A stretch of 64,000 nt of DNA from Sacculina carcini (lineage: Eukaryota; Arthropoda; Thecostraca; Sacculinidae). Made by a program: the position numbers and the translations under genes. The stretch lies in assembly GCA_916048095.2 (NCBI GenBank), contig OU696597.1, forward strand, positions 3,865,550-3,929,549. Direction: 5' to 3'. Positions 58,323 through 64,000 of this stretch are shown in pieces. Numbering within the stretch: the first letter of the stretch is position 1; each line of letters opens with the position of its first letter. The notes under the pieces are model-generated. The model did not search any database, was not told the origin of the DNA, and saw only the letters and a list, made by a program, of their open reading frames with translations.

Positions 58323-59130
58323 TTATGCGCACGCCGGTGCATAATTTTCACAAATAGTTCCAGTTTTAGATGAAACCTTGCATTTAGAAGCTGTATCTAG
58401 GTGTGTATCTAGGTGGCGTTGGCTATATCCGGAGCGATTGCGCCCCGAGCGGCGGACGAACTCGGGCAGATCCTCTGGTGTTGGTCGTTCAGTCGCAGGA
58501 ATCAAATCCAAGCGGTCTCGTGCGTGCGCTGGGCAGTGATAAATATAATGTTCGGTCGTGTCGTCGTCCGCACCGCAGTGGTGATTGGATGGCCACACGC
58601 TGATGCCGACATTGTGGTCGACCATAGCGTCGGCGAGCGGCCGCTCTTACTGATAGGCTAGTGACACACTGGGCGGTTTTGTGCCGAGTGTTTTTGCTGT
58701 CGCCGTCATATCAGTAGTGGCGTGTATGAAGCTATTGCGCCGTACACATGGATTTGCCGATTTGTTTAGGCGGTGTGCTGGAGCTTGCTCTGATTTTATG
58801 AGCAGCGGGTCGTCGTTTGGTAGCCGCAGGGCACGTTGGTAATCTTGGGCTGATAGCTGGCTTCCACATAGGCGGATAGATAAGAGATTTGCTTCGCGTC
58901 AATTGGCGCCTATTGGGGTGTCTTTTGTGCATCCCGTAATTATTCTGGCAGTGCATCGTTGAACACCTCCAGGTTTTTGACCGAAGTTTTAGACGCACCG
59001 GTCAGGTGGCAGGCGCTCAGTATTCTACAATTGACCTGATGTACGCAATGTACACGGTCCGGAGGTGAGCTTCCCCAACTTCTTCCTGCCAAGCATTGAA
59101 GCAAGCTGTCAGGTGACAGGCGGTGGGTCA
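58323..59130 (-). pseudogene. C-terminal region of a non-LTR retrotransposon polyprotein
   Basis: Minus strand, in pieces over more than one frame: ARIITGCTKDTPIGA, SQLSAQDYQRALRLPNDDPL, then NHHCGADDDTTEHYIYHCPA and RPTPEDLPEFVRRSG. The ITGCTxDTP motif, the ALRLPxDDPL block and a terminal C...TTEHxxxHCP motif are typical downstream of RT in LINEs of the Jockey/RTE-like assemblage. RT itself is absent and stops are present. Confidence 0.6.
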
Positions 59131-59342
59131 TCTAATTGGCGACTGCATTGATGTGCTGTTTGTACTGTTTAGAAAATTTGATTTAACGAATTCCTTTCAG
59201 TCCTAACCTAACTAAACCTAACATAACCTAACTAGCTAAATATAGCCTAACCTCAAATATATGAAAAGTATAGAAACGTTTTTGTGCGTTTTTAAGCGTT
59301 TTTAATTAATTGTCGTTTTTATGTTCTTGAATTCTTACGCAT
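59131..59342. other. Short spacer with interspersed CCTAA words
   Basis: At 59,205-59,258 CCTAACCTAACTAAACCTAA-type sequence occurs. It resembles degenerate arthropod-type telomeric repeat but is short and imperfect. Confidence 0.4.
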
Positions 59343-60023
59343 TTAACCTAGACCCGTCAGTCGGTGATAAAAGTTGACACCCAAAAACTTGGTGGGGTGA
59401 CAGTAGCGTAGAGGGCAACCGCATAAGTACCCAGGTGGTTGTTCAGCACATGCGGAATCGCTGACTAGGTAGACCGTTGTCAGCTCTGATCTTTGACCGT
59501 TGTCAGCTCTGATACTACTGTCAGGTTTGGTTGCATGGAGTGACTGGCCTGTGTTATGGTGCTGCCAATTATCTATGGTACCAGGTCGTCCGCGTACATG
59601 CCGGTTGCGTCTTCGTTCGGTAGGTGGTCCTGCACTTGTATCCCGGAGTGCATTGCTCGAGGTGATGGGGTCGCAAGCGATTCTAGCCTGCTTCTTTATG
59701 AATTGCGCGAATTCGACGAAGCTAGGATAGAAAAAGCCAGGGGTCTGTTGCCCACCTGTCCCATACGCAGCGTCTACGGCGTGCTCCAGCCTCTCCCGCT
59801 GATCGTCCACCATGGACGTCCACTTGGTAGAAAGGTGTGGCGGTAACTTCAGCAGATGCTGGTTCTCGCGGGGATCGTCCAGAGTTTTCAATCCTGGAAG
59901 TAGCGTAGACGCCTGCACACAATTCTCAGGGAAATCGGCGATTATTTTAGATAGATATGTGTGTGTGCGTATTTTATCACACAATAGCACACGAAGGGTG
60001 TGGTATTGTTCGGCCACACTCAT
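59343..60023 (-). pseudogene. BEL/Pao retrotransposon gag-region remnant
   Basis: A 226-codon minus-strand frame reads LPGLKTLDDPRENQHLLKLP, then LSTKWTSMVDDQRE, then YPSFVEFAQFIKKQARIACD and PITSSNALR. The L-x-x-L-x-D-x-R-E-N...L-L-x-K-L-P...W and Y-P-x-F-x-E-F...E/K-A-x-I-A-x-D-P-(I/V)-T-S words are characteristic of the region upstream of the aspartic protease in BEL/Pao polyproteins. The first start may not be native. No LTRs or pol domain were found nearby, so this is an isolated fragment. A 22-bp tandem duplication (TTGACCGTTGTCAGCTCTGA) lies near 59,475-59,515. Confidence 0.7.
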
Positions 60024-60457
60024 CCTGCTACCAAACCTGCCGTGTAGAACATCACCAGGACGGCAATCGCGGAATTCATAATCGGCACAACAAGAACTAT
60101 CACGACAACTGATAGGTTCACTGATAAAACTGTTGAAGTTGCCATTCGTATGTGTGTGTATTCTGCGCGATTGCCGTCCTGCACCGTGTAGCAGCTGTCA
60201 CTTGAAGCATTTAATCTTTAGCCTTTAACATAAACGTGCATATGAATGTCCTTCTAATTCGTTGGTGGCGTCGTTAAGGGGGAGGGGGCTTAGAGGGAGT
60301 GAAGCGCCCCTCAAAAAGTGTTCTAAACCACCGTGCTGAGCTCCACCCAAAGATATGTTTATTTTTTTGCACACGCGGGCGTAAAAAGTGTTGTCTTTTA
60401 GGATATTGGAAATACGATCACCCTTTATACATCAAACAGTGAGTAGATAATTACATT

Positions 60458-60545
<88 letters not shown>

Positions 60546-60671
60546 AACAAGCGGCACACCAGCACTGCATGGATAAAATGGAATTGCAAGTCAAACGCTT
60601 AATTAGGCTGATTAGACGAACAACACGAATTGCCCTCTAGTTTTTCTGTAGGTATTTGTTGAATTGTGTTT
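60024..60671. other. Spacer with SINE fragment and (CA)n
   Basis: 60,178-60,230 (CCGTGTAGCAGCTGTCACTT...) is a 3' fragment of the SINE family. 60,457-60,540 is an uninterrupted CA microsatellite of about 84 bp. Otherwise no feature. Confidence 0.7.
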
Positions 60672-60824
60672 TTAGAAACGCATAATAGTCCTTGTGATTC
60701 CTATATTAATGGGCCGATGCGATAGCGCGTTTTTAGCCAGTTGGTCTGCCATTTCATTACCTTTGATACCTGCGTGTCCCGGTACCCACAGTATCATAAC
60801 TTCACATTCTTCACATTCATTCTT
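60672..60824 (-). pseudogene. LINE RNase H fragment
   Basis: Minus strand reads CEVMILWVPGHAGIKGNEMA then DQLAKNALSHRPINI and a stop at 60,672. W-(V/I)-P-x-H-x-G-I-x-G-N-E-x-A-D is the last catalytic block of the RNase H of I-type LINEs. Only this C-terminal piece remains. It differs from the RNase H at 34-35 kb, so it belongs to another element. Confidence 0.75.
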
Positions 60825-60943
60825 CTGTTGTTGTTATTGTTGTTGTGTGCAAATTACATGTCAATTAATACAAAAATTATGTTTCATTTTTATTTATAAC
60901 ATCGAATTTGTATGTATTTTAAAATTTTAGAAATAGATTGAAG

Positions 60944-61462
60944 TTACATCAATGGGTTTAATATTAACTGCGGCCGGACCCAGTAATTTGGCCGGCAGCG
61001 ATGTGACTGCATGTTTGTGCCAGCGATACTCGCGTGTTGAACCTGGCGATTGTCTGGCGCGTCACGATCAGCTGATTCTGCCATCTGTCTATCGCGGATT
61101 ATCAGGCGTGTGTGTTTGAAATAGGCGATTTTTCCACGAGCTCTCGCCTCCTTCAGTAACGGCATTTGCTCTTTTTTTTTTTGTTGCGAGACAGCGCAGA
61201 GGTCCTCATTAATGAATATCCCAGACCCTTTCAATTTGCGCGTGTTACGCATAGTTGTATCTCGATCCGAATTGTGGTCAAATTGAACAATGATGTTACG
61301 TGGACGGTCACCTGACGGACGTCCGACACGACGTGCTCTCTCAATTTTCATCTCTGGCAGATTCATCTTATCTACCAGCAGATTATTGACACACTGTGCT
61401 GTCTGCTCCCATGTCTCGTGCACAGTTTCTTGCATACCTGATATGCACACGTTTTCCTCCAA
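60944..61462 (-). CDS. LINE ORF1-type nucleic-acid-binding protein (RRM-like)
   Basis: A 172-codon minus frame reads ENVCISGMQE, then IERARRVGRPSGDRPRNIIV, QFDHNSDRDTTMRNTRKLKG, GIFINEDLCAVSQQKKKEQM and KEARARGKIAYFKHTRLIIR. R-(A/S)-x-R-(L/V)-G...R-P-R-x-I-(I/V)-V-x-F, then (K/R)-L-K-G-(S/T)-x-I-(F/Y)-(I/V)-N-E-D-L, is the ORF1 RRM/C-terminal pattern of L1-like and several invertebrate LINEs. It binds LINE RNA. The upstream coiled-coil part is missing and no adjacent ORF2 was found on this strand, so it is a fragment with an open frame. Confidence 0.7.
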   Translation of the reverse strand: MEENVCISGMQETVHETWEQTAQCVNNLLVDKMNLPEMKIERARRVGRPSGDRPRNIIVQFDHNSDRDTTMRNTRKLKGSGIFINEDLCAVSQQKKKEQMPLLKEARARGKIAYFKHTRLIIRDRQMAESADRDAPDNRQVQHASIAGTNMQSHRCRPNYWVRPQLILNPLM

Positions 61463-61569
61463 CTTTCATCCTCGGCTCTGTGGGCTCTTAGTTACAGGTC
61501 AATCAGCTGATTTCGCAGCTGTATATGTATATATATGTGTGTGTGTGTGTGTGTATGTGTGTGTGTGTT

Positions 61570-61891
61570 CTTGATGTCTCTTCAACAGAGCCAATTCTTC
61601 GCCTCTCTCGAACATCTGAGTCTGGAGATCCTCCATCTCTTGATCCTTGCCCGCGATCCTGGACGTCAAACCTTCCAACTCTTTCCGACATCCGCTTATC
61701 TCTTCGTCTTTCTGCATCACCAAAATTCTCCAATTCTCCAACTGTTTCTGTGTTTCGTCCAACTCAGTCTGTTTCGAAGTCAGTTGACCACGAAAGTCTT
61801 CGACATCCCGATGTTGTTGTTGTTTGTGTTCCTGTTGTGCCAGCTGTAATTCCTCCAAGCGGAATTGAACCTCCTCACATTGGTCCTTCAA
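61570..61891 (-). CDS. Coiled-coil exon B of an unidentified host gene
   Basis: After TTGTTTGCACGACAG (acceptor) the minus strand reads LKDQCEEVQFRLEELQLAQQ, then QLTSKQTELDETQKQLENWR and MEDLQTQMFERGEELALLKR in phase 0. Heptad-like Leu/Glu/Gln spacing indicates a continuous coiled coil. The exon enters in the same phase in which exon A leaves. The 3' end is unclear: a CA/TA microsatellite follows LLKRHQE and I see no good GT donor, so the end coordinate is approximate. A golgin or other long coiled-coil protein is possible; I cannot name it. Confidence 0.6.
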
Positions 61892-61924
61892 CTGTCGTGC
61901 AAACAAAGACACACACACACACAT

Positions 61925-62283
61925 ACAAACACACAGGTTAAAGGTTAAAGGTTAAAGGCCTCAAGTGACAGCTGCTACACGGCAAGAATTCGAAGATTAT
62001 GAACACACACACAGGTGTGTCCCGTGCAGCTCGCTGCCACCGCAGAACCAGCCCTCTCCACCCTATGACGCCACAAGAACGGAAGACGTATTAGAGAGGA
62101 CCACCTCCCCAGAATGCATGACACAACACATGACTGATATCTGGTACCACCATTTACTGCTGGGTGGACAGGGGCTGTTGGATTATAGAATTAACCCAAT
62201 GAAATTCTCCTCCACCGGGATTTTAACCACGGGCCTCTCGCTTGTGAGGCGGGTGTGCTACCACTACACCACGCAGTCCAAAA
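61925..62283 (-). mobile_element. tRNA-Val-derived SINE, minus copy within the intron
   Basis: Reverse copy of the 43,590 SINE: on the minus strand TGGACTGCGTGGTGTAGTGG and CCCGCCTCACAAGCGAGAGG, then the shared body, ending ACACACAGG / (CCTTTAA)n at about 61,935-61,957. Box B is degraded (GGTTAAAATCC). It lies in the intron between exons A and B. Confidence 0.85.
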
Positions 62284-62605
62284 AATACATTCAAAGCGCC
62301 CATAAAACCCGCCAAATTTCAACTTTTATGCAAAACTACACTGACTTTTGCCCAGCAGAAATACTCCGTACGTAAATGAGCCAATTGTGAAACTTGGCAA
62401 CGAACTATAAGCTTAGGTTGAACAAAAAACCTGCGAATTAAACACGGAAATATACTTTTGATAAACGAACAATATAATTAATAAAAAAAATAATTATAGA
62501 AAAAAAGTAGCTTTGAAAGTATATAGAAACACGCTTAAATTTTATATGAACATAAATAAAGTTCCTGTGTATAAATATAAAAATACGCTTAAATATAGCA
62601 ATTCA

Positions 62606-62641
<36 letters not shown>

Positions 62642-62701
62642 TTGTAAATAAGTATAAAAATCAAATTTATGTGTATACACAAAAACGACGCAATCTCTCA
62701 C
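62284..62701. other. AT-rich intron sequence with (TA)n
   Basis: Remainder of the putative intron. TATATATA at about 62,611-62,636. Donor GTGAGA of exon A at 62,696-62,701 (minus strand). No gene. Confidence 0.6.
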
Positions 62702-62994
62702 TTGTCGACAATCATGGCGCAACTGTTGATTATCCGCCGTGAGTGCGTCGTTTTCGCCGCGTTGCGTCATAGCTTGTTGGGTTTGATTGTTGATTTCTGC
62801 GGCCGCCTTGGCAGCACTGCATCTCAACTCATCGCATTCGCTAGTCAGCTGTTGCTCAGCTTGCAATTGACTTTGCAATTGTGCAATCAACAATTTGTGC
62901 TCGGACAATTCCTCGGTACGCTCTTTCAGCAAGGGATATCTCACATCCTCTTCTAACTTCCCCTCGCTCTCTGCCGTCTCTTGTTGACAGTTAT
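62702..62994 (-). CDS. Coiled-coil exon A of an unidentified host gene
   Basis: A 293-bp minus exon bounded by CGCCTCAG acceptor (62,995-62,996 AG) and GTGAGA donor. It reads CQQETAESEGKLEEDVRYPL, KERTEELSEHKLLIAQLQSQ, LQAEQQLTSECDELRCSAAK and DALTADNQQLRHDCRQ: charged heptads, no membrane segment. It enters after one codon base and leaves in phase 0. It pairs with exon B across an 810-bp intron, giving about 200 residues of coiled coil together. No repeat-derived similarity was recognised, so this is the best candidate for host coding sequence in the window. Confidence 0.65.
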
Positions 62995-63054
62995 CTGAGG
63001 CGACGCTAAAGGGCGCTACAATACGCGCGCGCCAGTGTCCAGTGTTTTCCAAAC

Positions 63055-63365
63055 ACTGTGTATGTATGTGTGTACACAGTGTGTGTGTGTGTGTGTGTGT
63101 ATGTACGTGTGTGTATGTACGTGTGTGCTCCCGTGTGTGCTCCCGTGTGTGCTCCCGTGTGTGCTCCCGTGTGTGCTCCCGTGTGTGCTCCGTGTGTGCT
63201 CCCGTGTGTGCTCCCGTGTGTGCTCCCGTGTGTGACGATGTGAGCGTGGATGCGTGTTGGGAGTCGTGCTCTAGGTTTGACTGTGGTGTGACGTCTTGTG
63301 TGTGTGTATGTATGTATGTACACTGTGTATGTATGTGTGTGTGTGTGTGTGTGTGAGTGTGTGTG
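63055..63365. repeat. TG microsatellites and 12-bp minisatellite
   Basis: GTGTGTGCTCCC units repeat about nine times at 63,120-63,233, one unit being a base short. TG-rich sequence lies on both sides. It opens several frames that I do not consider genes. Confidence 0.9.
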
Positions 63366-63435
63366 TGCAGCGCCTTAGAGACCTTCTAGGTGTAGGGCGC
63401 TATATAAATTGTGTCATAATGTAATGTAATGTGTG
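63366..63435 (+). mobile_element. L2/CR1-like LINE 3' end with ATGTA tail
   Basis: GCAGCGCCTTAGAGACC...TAGGGCGCTATATAAATT forms a stem (GCGCC...GGCGC) and is followed by TAATGTAATGTAATGTG. It resembles the GGCGCTATA...tail arrangement at 40,845-40,876. Confidence 0.6.
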
Positions 63436-63542
63436 TGTGTGTGTATTTTTTTTTGACAGACACACATGTATTTACAATCACGTATTCATTTTATAATAAT
63501 GTACAATAAAGCACGCACACATGCGCGCGGTGTATTTGCGTG
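63436..63542. other. Short spacer
   Basis: TG repeat, a T run and an AATAAA-like word; nothing else seen. Confidence 0.4.
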
Positions 63543-64000
63543 TCAGTTCGGCGACCTTGTGATGGTTACCGCGTTGCCGCGCACGACCGCCAGACTGACC
63601 CGCTCTCTGAGCCAGGCCGCCTCGCGCGGCTCTCCCGAGCGCTCTGTTATTCGACGACCGATGTTCTTGATTAGGTCGTCCAATGTGGACCCCAGCACGC
63701 CGGTAGTTTCGATGGCCAGCGGCGCGAAGTCATACCGCTGGCTCAGGTCCGAGTAGCGTCGTTTCTTCGTCTCCTCGGCCGCCCGAGCCGCTGCCCCGGG
63801 AGCGACTGCACCCTCCAACAGGTGTGCACTGCTGAAGGTGTTGGTGCACGTCACGTCCCAGACGAGCGATTTGCCGCGCCGGAAGGGAAAGATGGTGATC
63901 CCGTCCGGCCGGCGGCCGTCGCCTCGGTTCAGACCGCGAGGTTCCAGCACTGCCGCGACTCCTGCCGACACCAAACTGCGATGGACGATGTCGTTCAGGG
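63543..64000 (-). CDS. PD-(D/E)XK-like nuclease domain, open frame, runs off window
   Basis: Minus frame open from the window edge to TGA 63,543. It reads LEPRGLNRGDGRRPDG, then KSLVWDVTCTNTF, ETKKRRYSDLSQRYDFAPLA, IETTGVLG and RVSLAVVRGNA. It is the same family as 26,700-27,130, with no frameshift here. RPDG followed by VWDxTC with an upstream Glu fits a restriction-endonuclease-like core; such domains follow RT in some invertebrate elements, but no RT is visible because the N-terminal side lies beyond base 64,000. It could still be part of an active or recently active element. Confidence 0.6.
   Translation of the reverse strand, partial: LNDIVHRSLVSAGVAAVLEPRGLNRGDGRRPDGITIFPFRRGKSLVWDVTCTNTFSSAHLLEGAVAPGAAARAAEETKKRRYSDLSQRYDFAPLAIETTGVLGSTLDDLIKNIGRRITERSGEPREAAWLRERVSLAVVRGNAVTITRSPN

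Noticed and set aside
59205..59258. Telomeric CCTAA array
   Set aside because: Only about 50 bp and irregular; more likely degenerate interstitial or chance sequence.

Overview
The window is eukaryotic, repeat-dominated metazoan DNA, most likely from an invertebrate. The evidence is spliceosomal exon/intron structure, a tRNA-derived SINE, non-LTR retrotransposons of several clades, Ty3/gypsy and BEL/Pao remnants, a mariner with TA target duplications, and long CA/TG and TA microsatellites. An arthropod, perhaps a crustacean, is a guess based only on the mix of element families and scattered CCTAA-like words. There are no operons, CRISPR arrays or rRNA genes. Most open frames in CA/TG-rich DNA are chance.

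Bases 1-25,660 are one complex satellite-like array. Its centre (3,926-23,276) is four direct monomers of about 4.5-5.2 kb. They alternate in two types and so form a higher-order repeat of about 9.7-9.8 kb. Each monomer has a head of diverged subunits carrying a GC-rich 15-bp imperfect dyad (CCGCCCGTCGTGCGG), a short TTGGG/CCCAA tract, an AT-rich tandem array (period about 340 bp), and a conserved end followed by CA/CAGA microsatellite. The left flank (1-3,925) and right flank (23,277-25,660) are inverted arrays of a 449-461 bp head unit. The right-hand switch point is a near-perfect palindrome.

Bases 25,661-41,000 are a graveyard of nested elements. In order they are: a LINE 3' end with a TAA tail; a frameshifted PD-(D/E)XK-like nuclease domain; a nearly intact CR1/Jockey-like RT frame with one nonsense codon; a putative transmembrane exon; a DDX55-like helicase fragment; and an I-clade LINE (30,340-35,765) with a 12-bp target-site duplication. 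The I-clade LINE is split by a young 1.5-kb LTR element with identical 409-bp LTRs and a 5-bp duplication. Broken L2/CR1-like LINEs follow, one split by a 1.37-kb TA-flanked DNA transposon full of repeated CGATCGTCAATTGCCCC words.

Bases 41,000-64,000 are lower in gene content. They hold a degenerate copy of a conserved uncharacterised family (GAxHHARWMAK), two tRNA-Val-derived SINEs, an internally deleted Ty3/gypsy element whose left LTR carries a nested 411-bp solo LTR, a deleted mariner with good terminal inverted repeats, and fragments of several LINEs and a BEL/Pao element. On the minus strand at 61.6-63.0 kb lie two coiled-coil exons in matching phase, the best candidate for a real host gene. 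A second copy of the PD-(D/E)XK domain runs off the right end.

No complete host gene was recognised. The most unusual structure is the 25-kb higher-order array.
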